Of a stretch of DNA of 64,000 nt, positions 32,891 through 41,916 are shown one piece after another. Positions within the stretch are counted from its first letter, which is position 1. The number at the start of each line of letters is the position of its first letter. Below the pieces are notes generated by a model, which did no database searches, was not told the origin of the DNA, and worked only from the letters and a program-made list of their open reading frames with translations. The DNA is taken from positions 124,001 to 188,000 of the forward strand of contig JAFUVQ010000054.1 of NCBI GenBank assembly GCA_017477505.1. The letters run 5' to 3'. A program made the position numbers and the translations under genes. This DNA is from Eubacterium sp. Lineage in GTDB: Bacteria > Bacillota > Clostridia > Lachnospirales > Lachnospiraceae.

Positions 32891-32953
32891 ATGTAATATG
32901 AAACTGCGTTTCCTATTACGCAAACCCTTAAGGGAAATGCATGTTCGTTTAGC
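32891..32953 (+). repeat. Interspersed hairpin repeat, copy 2 (degenerate)
   Basis: GTAATA (32893-32898) pairs with TATTAC (32914-32919) around AAACTGCGTTT, followed by ACCCTTAAGGG and ATGCATGTTCG. It aligns with the first 60 bases of the copy at 24240-24360 but has lost the GC-rich hairpins. It lies between the zinc-ribbon gene and the exporter operon. Confidence 0.7.
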
Positions 32954-33021
32954 ATTGTGTCAGGCTAAAAAATCTAGTTTAAAATAAAAGGAGAGTGGAA
33001 GGAAATCTTCCTAATGGCTAT

Positions 33022-34365
33022 ATGAATAAAAAACGTCTGATCATTATTATTTCAATAATTGCGGTGGTGCTTATAGGGGCCGGAGTAGGTGTATTTTTCC
33101 TCATGAAGAACTTCGGTGGAAAAAATGAAGGTAACGGAAAGCTGGTTTACGTTCAGAAGGTTTCCGAGCTTACCGGAAACAGCCTTGGAAATGCAAACCG
33201 TTTCATGGGAAAGGTTGAATCTCAGGAGATAGTTCCTATCCAGAAGGATGATACCAAGAAAGTAGGAGAAATCTTTGTGGAGGAAGGTGATATCGTAGGT
33301 AAGGGTGACGAGCTTTTTGCTTATGATACCGAAGCTATGAAGATGGATCTGGATTCACTTAAACTTGAACTTCAGAGTATCAGTAATTCCATAGCGAGTC
33401 TTTCTGCATCGGTTAAGGATTTTCAGGCTCAGAGGGCGGAAGCAAATGAAGAGGATAAGAAGGAATATACTGCTCAGATCAACAGTACGAATGCTCAGAT
33501 AGCTGAGGAAAGATATAATTATTCCGTAAAAGAAAAAGAGATAAGCCGTGCGGAAGAGGCAATCAAGAACGCAGTGGTTGTTTCTCCGATGGACGGAATC
33601 ATAAAATCCATAAAGCAGAATGCTGCCGGTGTCGGTGAAGAACAGAATCAGGAGTCAGGTTTTATAAACATTATGGCTGCCGGAGAGTACCGTATAAAAG
33701 GTATCGCAACTGAAGAGACCATAACAACTGTTTATAAGGAAATGCCTGTACTGATTCATTCACGTACAGATGAAACACTTGTCTGGCACGGAACTGTATC
33801 AAGTATTAATCTTGAACCCGAAGCACAGAATGGCGGAGGTGGATATTATGACGGAGGCGGAGAAACCTCTTCAAAATATTCATTTTACGTTGAACCTGAT
33901 AATATAGATAACCTTATACTTGGTCAGCATCTTTATATAGAACCGGATCTCGGAATAGACGCACCCAAGGATGGGCTGTATCTTCCGTCCTATTATGTGA
34001 TGATTGAAGAAGACGGAAGTGCCTTTGTATGGAAGAAGGATGAGAAGGACAGAATCAGAAAGTCTCCTGTGACGCTGGGTGAATATGATGAGGAACGTGA
34101 CTGTTATGAGATTAAGGACGGTCTTACAAAAGATGATTATATAGCGTTCCCTGATATAAATGTAGTTGATGGAAATGAGACGACAACCAACTATGATGAA
34201 GTAATGGAACAGATGATGAATGAAGAGGGAGGAGACGGACAGTCTTATCCTGATGGACAGATTCCTGATGGCATGATAGATGATGGTATGATGGATGATG
34301 GAATGACTGATGGCGGAATGGGTGATGATGTTTACGATATGGCAACACCGGAAGATGCCGAATGA
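33022..34365 (+). CDS. HlyD/MacA-type membrane fusion protein, adaptor 1
   Basis: About 447 residues from ATG 33022 (MNKKRLIIII); an in-frame GTG at 32995 is possible but lies only 1-2 nt from its AAAGGAG. One N-terminal anchor helix (IISIIAVVLIGAGVGVFFLM) is followed by a lipoyl-like half (VGEIFVEEGDIVGKGDELFAYDT), a coiled-coil hairpin (about residues 100-180), the second lipoyl half (VVVSPMDGIIKSI) and a beta-barrel. The tail is an unusual Asp/Gly/Met repeat (DGMIDDGMMDDGMTDGG). It is the adaptor of the exporter encoded at 34381-37795; the ATPase gene begins 15 nt later. Confidence 0.87.
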   Translation: MNKKRLIIIISIIAVVLIGAGVGVFFLMKNFGGKNEGNGKLVYVQKVSELTGNSLGNANRFMGKVESQEIVPIQKDDTKKVGEIFVEEGDIVGKGDELFAYDTEAMKMDLDSLKLELQSISNSIASLSASVKDFQAQRAEANEEDKKEYTAQINSTNAQIAEERYNYSVKEKEISRAEEAIKNAVVVSPMDGIIKSIKQNAAGVGEEQNQESGFINIMAAGEYRIKGIATEETITTVYKEMPVLIHSRTDETLVWHGTVSSINLEPEAQNGGGGYYDGGGETSSKYSFYVEPDNIDNLILGQHLYIEPDLGIDAPKDGLYLPSYYVMIEEDGSAFVWKKDEKDRIRKSPVTLGEYDEERDCYEIKDGLTKDDYIAFPDINVVDGNETTTNYDEVMEQMMNEEGGDGQSYPDGQIPDGMIDDGMMDDGMTDGGMGDDVYDMATPEDAE

Positions 34366-34380
34366 TAAGTGGAGACATAA

Positions 34381-35127
34381 ATGTTACTTGAATTAAAGAG
34401 TATTTATAAAAATTACATACAGGGAAATATGGAAGTTCCTGTTCTTAAGGATATTAATCTGGGCATCAGCGAAGGTGAATACGTCGCTATAATGGGACCT
34501 TCCGGATCGGGAAAGTCCACGCTTATGAATATCATAGGCTGTCTGGATCAGCCGACTTCGGGTGAATACTTCTTTGAGGATGAAGAGATAAGTAACTTCA
34601 ACGACAGAAAGCTTTCAGAGCTCAGAAATAAGAAGATAGGCTTTGTGTTCCAGAATTTTAATCTTCTTCCGAGACAGTCCGCACTTCAGAATGTTGAACT
34701 TCCTCTTCAGTATGCCAAGGTTCCGAGAGGAGACAGACGTGCTATGTGTGAGGAGGCACTCACTAAAGTGGGACTTGCCGAAAGAATGACTTTCGAACCG
34801 AACCAGCTATCCGGTGGACAGAAACAGCGAGTTGCGATAGCAAGAGCTATGGTGAACAAACCGAGCATACTTCTTGCCGATGAGCCCACGGGAGCTCTTG
34901 ACAGTAAATCCGGAATACAGGTAATGAGGCTTTTCAGAGAACTTCATGAGGGCGGAGTTACTATTATAATGATAACTCATTCCCGTGAGATAGCAGAGCA
35001 TGCAGATCGTATCATTACAATATTTGACGGTGAGATACAAAGTGATGAGATAAATACCGAGATAAGGATTCCGCCTGAAATACCGGAAACTGACACGGCA
35101 GAGAAGAAAGAGGATGCGATAGTATGA
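34381..35127 (+). CDS. MacB/LolD-type ABC transporter ATPase
   Basis: 248 residues. Walker [16 protein letters not shown] (from about residue 40), Q-loop VFQNFNLLP, signature [15 protein letters not shown], Walker [13 protein letters not shown] and the H-loop [15 protein letters not shown]. It belongs to the lipoprotein/peptide/macrolide export class that works with FtsX-like permeases. It overlaps the second adaptor by 4 nt (ATGA), and the permease is the last gene. The substrate is unknown; in Firmicutes such systems often move peptides or antimicrobials. Confidence 0.95.
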   Translation: MLLELKSIYKNYIQGNMEVPVLKDINLGISEGEYVAIMGPSGSGKSTLMNIIGCLDQPTSGEYFFEDEEISNFNDRKLSELRNKKIGFVFQNFNLLPRQSALQNVELPLQYAKVPRGDRRAMCEEALTKVGLAERMTFEPNQLSGGQKQRVAIARAMVNKPSILLADEPTGALDSKSGIQVMRLFRELHEGGVTIIMITHSREIAEHADRIITIFDGEIQSDEINTEIRIPPEIPETDTAEKKEDAIV

Positions 35128-36533
35128 AGAAAGTGATCATAATTATTATTACGGTTGCGGTTTCAATAGCTCTTATAGTAGGTGGTATCTTTATCTACAG
35201 AACCCATAAGAGAAACAGTAATCCGGCAAAGGTCTACAGTGTGAGTAATTTCCTTGATTTCTTCGGCTACAGCAGTGAGTCCATGGATGGTTCCGTGACC
35301 TATGAGGATGAGCAGACTGTCATAGTCGGTGCGGGTCAGACTATTGAAGAGGTCTATGTCAAAAAGGGACAGAAGGTGAAGACCGGAGATCCGATACTTA
35401 AGTATGATATGACATTGTATCAGCTGAAGATAAATACAGTCAGAGCAAATATAAGTCTGAATAACGCCCGTCTGGAGGCGGCTAACAGGAAACTGACAAA
35501 GCTTAAAAATACTACGCCTGTTGAAAAAAATGATGAGCCTGATAATCCGGATGAAACGGATACAGGTGAACCTACTACGGAGCCTGAAACTGAGCATAAG
35601 CCGGTAAAGCCGGATGCAACACCGGGTGATCCGGAATACGGAGTTATCGGAATATTTAATAAGGACGGTACACCGTATAAAGAACCGGGTCAGGACGATG
35701 AAAATGCTGATAACGGTGAAGGTGAAAACGGCGATGCCGGTGACGGAAACACCGGTGATGGCGAAAACGGAGACGGGAATTTCGAACAGTCCTATACCAA
35801 GGAAGAGCTGGCAACTGCCATCAGGGAAACACAGGATACCATCAGAGACCTGAAGCTCAATAATCAGAGAAATCAGCTCCAGATCAAGAAGTACCAGAAT
35901 ACCATTGAGAACGGAACAGTCATTGCCAAGATGGACGGAGTGATCGAAGAACTGGATGTCTCCGAAGAGCAGATAGGTAAGGGTGAACCGGTTGTCAGGT
36001 TAAAGGGTGAAGGTCAGAGCATAGTTTCAGTCAATGTGAGTGAATGGATGATCGACAAGGTTCATGTCGGTGATGAACTGTCTGTATTATGTTATGATAA
36101 TGGAGAGAGTTATGCGGGAAAGATAACGGAAATATCTCTCACACCTTTAGCAGAGGAGGGTATGTCCTACGGAAGTTCTACAGCTTCCCAGTATCCTGTA
36201 ACAATTACCATAACAGATGAAAATGAAATGGATCAGTACTCCTGGGTTCAGGTTAACCTTGAAGACAAGGGTGATTCCGACGAACCGGAAATGGTAATCT
36301 CACTTCCTCTTTTCATGCTGAAGGATGAAAACGGTAATTACTATGTCATGAAGGAAGTTGATGGGGAACTGAAAAAACAGTATGTTAAAACAGGAAAGAT
36401 ATACTGGGGTCAGTATATGAGTATTAAAGAGGGATTGACAGAGGAAGACTGGATCGCATTCCCTTATTCCAAAGATGCAAATGAAGGAAGGACTACGGTT
36501 CATTCCGAAAATCTGGAGGAGCTTGAGAGGTAG
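35124..36533 (+). CDS. HlyD/MacA-type membrane fusion protein, adaptor 2
   Basis: 469 residues. N-terminal anchor (VIIIIITVAVSIALIVGGIFIY), lipoyl halves (VYVKKGQKVKTGDPILKYDMTLYQLK and VIAKMDGVIEELDVSEEQIGKGEPVVRL) separated by two helical arms (about residues 95-135 and 220-260). Between the arms lies an acidic, Gly/Asn-rich low-complexity insert (around residues 150-215; GENGDAGDGNTGDGENGDGN) where MacA proteins have a tight hairpin. The C-terminal part matches adaptor 1 in type but not in sequence detail. The start overlaps the ATPase stop and the permease gene starts 5 nt after the end. Having two adaptors for one ATPase/permease pair suggests a heteromeric ring. Confidence 0.85.
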   Translation: MKKVIIIIITVAVSIALIVGGIFIYRTHKRNSNPAKVYSVSNFLDFFGYSSESMDGSVTYEDEQTVIVGAGQTIEEVYVKKGQKVKTGDPILKYDMTLYQLKINTVRANISLNNARLEAANRKLTKLKNTTPVEKNDEPDNPDETDTGEPTTEPETEHKPVKPDATPGDPEYGVIGIFNKDGTPYKEPGQDDENADNGEGENGDAGDGNTGDGENGDGNFEQSYTKEELATAIRETQDTIRDLKLNNQRNQLQIKKYQNTIENGTVIAKMDGVIEELDVSEEQIGKGEPVVRLKGEGQSIVSVNVSEWMIDKVHVGDELSVLCYDNGESYAGKITEISLTPLAEEGMSYGSSTASQYPVTITITDENEMDQYSWVQVNLEDKGDSDEPEMVISLPLFMLKDENGNYYVMKEVDGELKKQYVKTGKIYWGQYMSIKEGLTEEDWIAFPYSKDANEGRTTVHSENLEELER

Positions 36534-36538
36534 GAAGC

Positions 36539-37795
36539 ATGCTTGAAAATATTAGGCTTTCATTTCAGGGTATACTTGCACATAAGATGAGATCGTTTCT
36601 TACGATGCTGGGTATCATTATAGGTATAGCGTCTATCATTGCGATAGTATCCACTATAAAGGGAACCAGTGATCAGATAAGACGTAATCTTATCGGTAAC
36701 GGAAACAGTAAAGTTGAGGTTTCCATGATGCAGAACGGCTACAAGGTTTCTGTCTCGGAGGCTGACAGCACAAAGATTCCTATACTTACTGACGCTATGG
36801 TGGAGGAGATGGAAGCGCTTCCCGGCGTTGATATTGTTGCAGGTTATTATGATTCAAATGTATACAGCGGTGTCTATTATAAAGATAAAAGCGTTGAAGG
36901 ATTAAATATACTCGGTACCGATAACAGATATCTCGAGATTGAGGATTATGTAGTTACCAAGGGCCGGAAATTCATAGAGAGAGATTTTAAAGAATATAAA
37001 AATGTATGTATAGTCACCAGAGATATAGCCACATCACTCTTTGAAGGAGAGAATCCGGTGGATAAGACTATAGAGATATACGGGATTCCATTTACCGTTG
37101 TCGGAGTCGTTGCCCAGGAGGATAATTTCGATATGAATGTCGAAAGTGTCGCTGAGTGGTATACTTATTTCGGAACTGATAATGCCGGAGCGGTTATCAT
37201 ACCTAAGGTTCTGTGGCAGGAGCTTTTTGCATTTGATAAACCGAGCAATCTTGTCGTAAGAGCAGATTCCGTCGAGGATATGTCAACAGCGGGCAAGGGT
37301 GTTTCGGATTATATGAATCAGTTCATTAAGACAGAAACCGATGATGCCGTTACCTATAAGGCAGAGGATACGCTGGAGAAGGCTAGAGAACTTCAGGAAC
37401 TCTCAAATTCCACGAACAGCCAGCTTATCTGGATAGCCAGTATATCACTTCTGGTAGGTGGTATCGGTGTTATGAATATAATGCTTGTGTCTGTCACTGA
37501 AAGGACCAGGGAGATAGGACTCAAGAAGGCACTCGGTGCGAGAAAGGGCGTTATACTAGGACAGTTTCTTACCGAGGCAGCTGTTCTTACCAGTCTTGGC
37601 GGACTGATAGGAGTCGGAGCAGGTATAGGACTGGCCTTCATAATATCGAAGGCAGCCGAGGTTCCGGTTTCCATAAGCGTTCCTGCCATAGCAGTTTCGG
37701 TTATATTCTCTATGGTAATAGGAATTTTGTTCGGACTTCTTCCGTCGATTAAGGCATCTAATCTTAATCCTATAGATGCCCTCAGATATGAATAA
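36539..37795 (+). CDS. MacB/FtsX-type ABC permease
   Basis: 418 residues. One N-terminal helix after MLENIRLSFQGILAHKMRSFLTMLGIIIGIASIIAIVS, a large extracytoplasmic MacB periplasmic core domain (about residues 45-280), then three C-terminal helices (QLIWIASISLLVGGIGVMNIMLVSVTERTREIGLKKALGARK ...). This four-helix layout and the ERTREIGLKKALGA motif define the FtsX/MacB family. It completes the adaptor-ATPase-adaptor-permease operon. Confidence 0.94.
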   Translation: MLENIRLSFQGILAHKMRSFLTMLGIIIGIASIIAIVSTIKGTSDQIRRNLIGNGNSKVEVSMMQNGYKVSVSEADSTKIPILTDAMVEEMEALPGVDIVAGYYDSNVYSGVYYKDKSVEGLNILGTDNRYLEIEDYVVTKGRKFIERDFKEYKNVCIVTRDIATSLFEGENPVDKTIEIYGIPFTVVGVVAQEDNFDMNVESVAEWYTYFGTDNAGAVIIPKVLWQELFAFDKPSNLVVRADSVEDMSTAGKGVSDYMNQFIKTETDDAVTYKAEDTLEKARELQELSNSTNSQLIWIASISLLVGGIGVMNIMLVSVTERTREIGLKKALGARKGVILGQFLTEAAVLTSLGGLIGVGAGIGLAFIISKAAEVPVSISVPAIAVSVIFSMVIGILFGLLPSIKASNLNPIDALRYE

Positions 37796-37816
37796 GGATG
37801 AGAGGGAGCTTTAGTT

Positions 37817-38905
37817 TTGAAAATAATGCATATAGCGGATGTGCATCTTGATTCGGCAATGAGTGCACATTTATCAAATGAAAAGAGAAGTGAGAGGCGT
37901 GCAGAACTGCTCGCCTCCTTTGTGCGTCTTGTAGAGGCTGCCAAAACTGAAAAAGTAAAGGCAGTACTTATCTCGGGAGACCTCTTTGATACGGGAAAGG
38001 TTAAGTCGGTGACTGCAAAGACTGTTATGAATGCCATAGCAGGAGCTGCTGACATCTCATTTTTCTATATCAGAGGAAATCATGATAATCAGGACGTTTT
38101 CAGAGGAAGAGATGACATTCCGCCGAATCTCCATCTTTTTGGAACGGAGTGGAAGACCTACAGCATCTCTGATGTTATAGATATTACCGGAGTTGAGCTT
38201 GCAGGAAGAAACAGTTCGGCTGTTGATGCATCTCTTGTCCTTAATAATGACAAATATAATATCGTAATGCTTCACGGAAGTGTAGTCATGAGTCATACCG
38301 TGAAGGATAAGGAATTTATAAATGTTAAGGGTCTTAAAAATAAGGGCATAGATTATCTGGCTCTCGGACATATACACTCATTTAAGGATGACAGGCTGGA
38401 TGGCAGAGCAGTACTTGTTTATCCAGGATCTCCTTTTGGAAGGGGCTTTGATGAATGCGGTGAAAAAGGCTATGTCATTCTTGATATTGATGAGTACAGT
38501 AAAAGTGCGGAATACAGATTCGTTTCATTTCCCGCAAGACGCCTTTATATGCCGGAAGTTGATGTCACCGGTCTTAATTCTGTATTTGAGATTACAGGCA
38601 GAATAAGAGAAGAACTTAAATGTTATGACAGAGAAAATCTATTGGAGGTAGTACTTAAAGGAGAGGTTGATGCACTCCTGGAGATAGACCTTCCATTTAT
38701 AGAAAAGTGCTTTGAAGAGGATTATTATTTCTTCAAATGTAAAAATGAAACAAAGATACATGTGGATATTGATGATTTCAGGAAGGATGCGACCCTCCGA
38801 GGAGAGTTCGTACGACTTGTCATGTCCAAAGAGGACATATCCGAAGAAGACAGAGCAAGGATCGTAAGGCTGGGAATTTCGGCACTTGCCGGTGAGAAGA
38901 TATAG
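37817..38905 (+). CDS. SbcD/YhaO-like metallophosphoesterase
   Basis: 362 residues. The start is TTG 37817, supported by GAGGGAG about 9 nt upstream; ATG 37826 is the alternative, too far from that site. The calcineurin-like metal motifs are all present: ADVHLDSAM, ISGDLFDTG, IRGNHDN, VMLHGSV and LGHIHSF, in the order seen in Mre11/SbcD nucleases. With the next gene, an SbcC-like ATPase, it forms the YhaO-YhaN type pair found in Firmicutes, presumably a DNA-end processing nuclease. The ATPase start is 10 nt after this stop. Confidence 0.9.
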   Translation: MKIMHIADVHLDSAMSAHLSNEKRSERRAELLASFVRLVEAAKTEKVKAVLISGDLFDTGKVKSVTAKTVMNAIAGAADISFFYIRGNHDNQDVFRGRDDIPPNLHLFGTEWKTYSISDVIDITGVELAGRNSSAVDASLVLNNDKYNIVMLHGSVVMSHTVKDKEFINVKGLKNKGIDYLALGHIHSFKDDRLDGRAVLVYPGSPFGRGFDECGEKGYVILDIDEYSKSAEYRFVSFPARRLYMPEVDVTGLNSVFEITGRIREELKCYDRENLLEVVLKGEVDALLEIDLPFIEKCFEEDYYFFKCKNETKIHVDIDDFRKDATLRGEFVRLVMSKEDISEEDRARIVRLGISALAGEKI

Positions 38906-38915
38906 GAGGAAGAGT

Positions 38916-41393
38916 ATGAAGCTTATCAGTTGCCATATTGAGAATTTCGGCAAGCTCCATGATCTTACTTATGAATTCTCATCAAAGGTAAATGTGATCA
39001 ATGCCGAAAACGGTTACGGAAAGTCCACCCTCGCTGCATTTATCAAGGTCATGTTTTATGGCTTTGACAACGAGAAGAAACGTGATGTTTTTGAAAATGA
39101 AAGAAAACGTTATTCACCCTGGCAGAAAGGGCCTTACGGCGGAAGTATAAGATTTGAGAAGGATGGCAGGCAGTATTCGGTTGCCAGGATATTCGGTGCC
39201 AAAGAGAGTGAAGACAGCTACAGTTTAAGGAACGCTGTGACCAATCTTGAGACTGATGAATGGAAAGGGAATCTGGGAGAAGAGCTTTTTGGTATAGACA
39301 GCGAATCATTTAAAAGAACTATATATATATCCCAGAGTGATGCCGGAACTCATGCCACTGACAGTATAAACGCAAAGATGGGAAATATCTCCCTTATGAC
39401 AAATGACCTTGCAAATTATGATAAGGTTGACCTGATGCTGAAGGATTCTCTTAATGCTATAAGTCCTAAACGTTCTACGGGAGAACTGTCGAAGCTTAAG
39501 TCGAGGATTACCGAACTTGATGCCGAGATAAAGAGAAAAAATCAGATAGAGAGAAGCCTTAAGGAAATAGCCGATAAAAAAGCTGCAGGTGAGAGTGAAT
39601 ACAAGGAACTTAAAGATAAACAGAACAGTCTTGCTGAAAAAAGCAGGCTTCTTACGAAGAAAAATGAACTCAGACTGAAGAAGGCCGAATATTATTCACT
39701 TTTAGACAAGGCCGACAGCTCAAAAGAAAAAGTATTTTCATATACTCTTACGGCAACAGAGGAAGAAAAACTGAAAAGGACAAATGAAATCTTCAGTGGA
39801 AATGTGCCTTCGGATGAGGATATGAAGAATAATGCTGCTGATATAAGCAGTATCAGAAGTCTTGCAGTGGAAGAAAGACAGTATCTTGTATCGGATGCTG
39901 ACCGAAAGAGATATGAGGAACTTTCGGAACTGTTCAGAGATTCCGAGATTACGGAGAAGGATGCCAGCAGTGCCATAGCAGATATGAATGAAGCTGCTAT
40001 GATAGAGAATTCACTTAAGGATAAAGACAAGCTGCTTCAGGCATATGAAAGAGAGAAGCTGTCGGAAGAAAAAAGACAGAGGGTAAGAAGCTCGCTGATT
40101 CTGGTTGCAGCCGGAATTATCTTCGGACTCGGAGGCGTCGTGTTGATCATGCATAAGGCACTCACACTTTCGGTGATTCTTCTTCTTGCGGGCCTGGTAT
40201 GTATTGTTTTCGGGCTTTATATGAAATTTGTGGCTCCGAAGAAGGATAAAGCGGAAGTTGATCATAGTACAGACAAAATTGATGATCTGAAGAGTGAGAT
40301 GGATCGTGACAGGAGAAATGCCGAGAGATTAAGAAATAATATATCCAGCATACTCGGGCTGTCAGATATAGAGGCAGACAAAAGCGACGCCGAAAGACTT
40401 GCTGCCATAAGAGCTCTCATTTATGAATATGAGGAGCTGGCTCACATAATAAGAGAGAAAGAGTCGGCAAGCAGGCTTTCCGAGATTCAGATGATTAATG
40501 AAAGAGTCAGGTCTTTCCTTGGAGGTTTCTACTATATGGAAGAGGAGCCTCTTGAAAAAGCATATGTGATCACTGATTCTTATATCAGATTTCTTGAGGA
40601 AACTCACAGGAAACTCGAGGATGATATAGAGGATTATACAGAGCTTTCGGGCAAAAAAGCCGAGTATATGCGTGCCATAAAAGGTTATGAGGAAAGGAAG
40701 AAGGCAGCGGATAATTATCTTAAGATAACTGCGGGCCTTGCAGATTTCCTGAATGAAGAAGATGCGGAGGATGACGACGCGGAGGACAGTGGTGATGTTC
40801 TTTCCGGGATAAATCAAAAGATAGAGGAATATACCGAAAGCCTTGAAAAGATCAGCAGAAGCCTGCTGGGGTATGAAAGGCAGGAGGATGATCTTTATTC
40901 CGAACTGGAACAGATACGTGTTTATGAAGATGAACTCGAAGAAGCCGGAAACAGGGAAAAGGAACTGCTTGAAAAAGAAAGACTTATAACCATGACAAGG
41001 AGTCTTCTCAGAGAGGCAAAGGAGAATTTCACGGCTCAGTATATGGCACCGCTCCTCAGTGCATTTTCAAAGTACTATAAGAAACTGTCTCTTAAAGAGG
41101 CGGATAATTATAATATAGATGCGGATATGAAACTCAGTGTTAAGGAGTTTGGCGCTGACAGAGATGTGGGATTCTTAAGCCGCGGCAATCAGGATCTGGT
41201 GGGTATAGCTTTCCGTATGGCACTTATCGAGGCTATGTACAAGGAAGAAAAACCATTTATCATTTATGACGATCCTTTTACCGATTTGGATGAGGAAAAG
41301 GTCAAGTGCGGCATTGAATTCGTAAAGGAAATTTCTGAAGATTACCAGGTTATTTATTTTACCTGTCACAGCAGTCGCGAGATTAAGGACTGA
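38916..41393 (+). CDS. YhaN-like SbcC/Rad50-family ATPase with two central membrane helices
   Basis: 825 residues from ATG 38916 (AGGAGGA upstream). The N-terminal half-ATPase has Walker A NAENGYGKSTLAAFIKVMFYGF (about residues 28-45). The C-terminal half has the signature FLSRGNQDLVGIAFRMAL and Walker B PFIIYDDPFTDLDEEK. Between them lies coiled coil interrupted by two hydrophobic helices (SSLILVAAGIIFGLGGVVLIM and LSVILLLAGLVCIVFGLYM, about residues 390-435). Rad50/SbcC proteins proper have a zinc hook here; no CxxC hook is visible. That combination matches the YhaN branch. It would place the complex at the membrane. Partner of the preceding metallophosphoesterase. Confidence 0.87.
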   Translation: MKLISCHIENFGKLHDLTYEFSSKVNVINAENGYGKSTLAAFIKVMFYGFDNEKKRDVFENERKRYSPWQKGPYGGSIRFEKDGRQYSVARIFGAKESEDSYSLRNAVTNLETDEWKGNLGEELFGIDSESFKRTIYISQSDAGTHATDSINAKMGNISLMTNDLANYDKVDLMLKDSLNAISPKRSTGELSKLKSRITELDAEIKRKNQIERSLKEIADKKAAGESEYKELKDKQNSLAEKSRLLTKKNELRLKKAEYYSLLDKADSSKEKVFSYTLTATEEEKLKRTNEIFSGNVPSDEDMKNNAADISSIRSLAVEERQYLVSDADRKRYEELSELFRDSEITEKDASSAIADMNEAAMIENSLKDKDKLLQAYEREKLSEEKRQRVRSSLILVAAGIIFGLGGVVLIMHKALTLSVILLLAGLVCIVFGLYMKFVAPKKDKAEVDHSTDKIDDLKSEMDRDRRNAERLRNNISSILGLSDIEADKSDAERLAAIRALIYEYEELAHIIREKESASRLSEIQMINERVRSFLGGFYYMEEEPLEKAYVITDSYIRFLEETHRKLEDDIEDYTELSGKKAEYMRAIKGYEERKKAADNYLKITAGLADFLNEEDAEDDDAEDSGDVLSGINQKIEEYTESLEKISRSLLGYERQEDDLYSELEQIRVYEDELEEAGNREKELLEKERLITMTRSLLREAKENFTAQYMAPLLSAFSKYYKKLSLKEADNYNIDADMKLSVKEFGADRDVGFLSRGNQDLVGIAFRMALIEAMYKEEKPFIIYDDPFTDLDEEKVKCGIEFVKEISEDYQVIYFTCHSSREIKD

Positions 41394-41394
41394 T

Positions 41395-41423
41395 TTGACA
41401 TACATTGGGTGAAATGCTAGAAT
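41395..41423 (+). promoter_or_regulatory. Promoter for the Fur-like gene
   Basis: Perfect TTGACA (41395-41400), 17-nt spacer, TAGAAT (41418-41423) with TGC before it (extended -10). It overlaps the end of the YhaN-like gene. Confidence 0.85.
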
Positions 41424-41441
41424 CTAACTTGATTTTGAGGC

Positions 41442-41453
41442 GGCCGCGCGGCC
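41442..41453. promoter_or_regulatory. GC-only palindrome in the leader of the Fur-like gene
   Basis: A perfect 12-bp palindrome GGCCGCGCGGCC, about 12-24 nt after the predicted transcription start and 38 nt before the ATG. It stands out in an AT-rich gap. Candidate operator or small RNA hairpin. Confidence 0.4.
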
Positions 41454-41490
41454 ACTTATATATTCGTTTTATAATTGTTTTGGAGTATTT

Positions 41491-41898
41491 ATGCTTAGGG
41501 AAGAAGTAATAGAAAAACTTAAAGAAAGCGGATGCAGGATTACGAAACAGAGACTTCTCATTCTCGATACCATACTTGAAGGGGATTTCACCTGCGCTAA
41601 GGATATCTACTATAAGGTTGCCGAGGAAAACAGCGGTATAGGCTTTGCGACTGTCTACAGGATGATGAATACTCTTGAAGAGATAGGTGCTATAGACAGA
41701 AGCAGCATGTATAAGATAAACGGTCAGGATGATATCAGTAAGTGCGACAAATGTATGATAAAGCTTTCGGATGATACCACGGTGGATCTTTCGGAAGAAA
41801 AATGGAATGAGATACTCCGCGAGGGACTTAAGGCCTGCGGATATATAGATGATCAAAGAATACAGAACATCGTCAGAAAGGTTGAGAGACAGGTATAA
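41491..41898 (+). CDS. Fur-family-like regulator without the usual metal sites
   Basis: 135 residues. The winged helix is clearly Fur-like (REEVIEKLKESGCRITKQRLLILDTILEGDFTCAKDIYYKVAEENSGIGFATVYRMMNTLEEIGAI, residues 3-70). After it, Fur, Zur and PerR carry a HHHH/HHDH cluster and two CxxC motifs. This protein has only one CxxC (KCDKC) and no histidine anywhere I can find, ending in a short helical tail (LREGLKACGYIDDQRIQNIVRKVERQV). It may be a metal-independent or heme/redox-type repressor, or a degenerate paralogue. It has its own good promoter and lies 18 nt before the lipid kinase gene. Confidence 0.82.
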   Translation: MLREEVIEKLKESGCRITKQRLLILDTILEGDFTCAKDIYYKVAEENSGIGFATVYRMMNTLEEIGAIDRSSMYKINGQDDISKCDKCMIKLSDDTTVDLSEEKWNEILREGLKACGYIDDQRIQNIVRKVERQV

Positions 41899-41916
41899 AA
41901 GGGGGGTTATAGGGGT

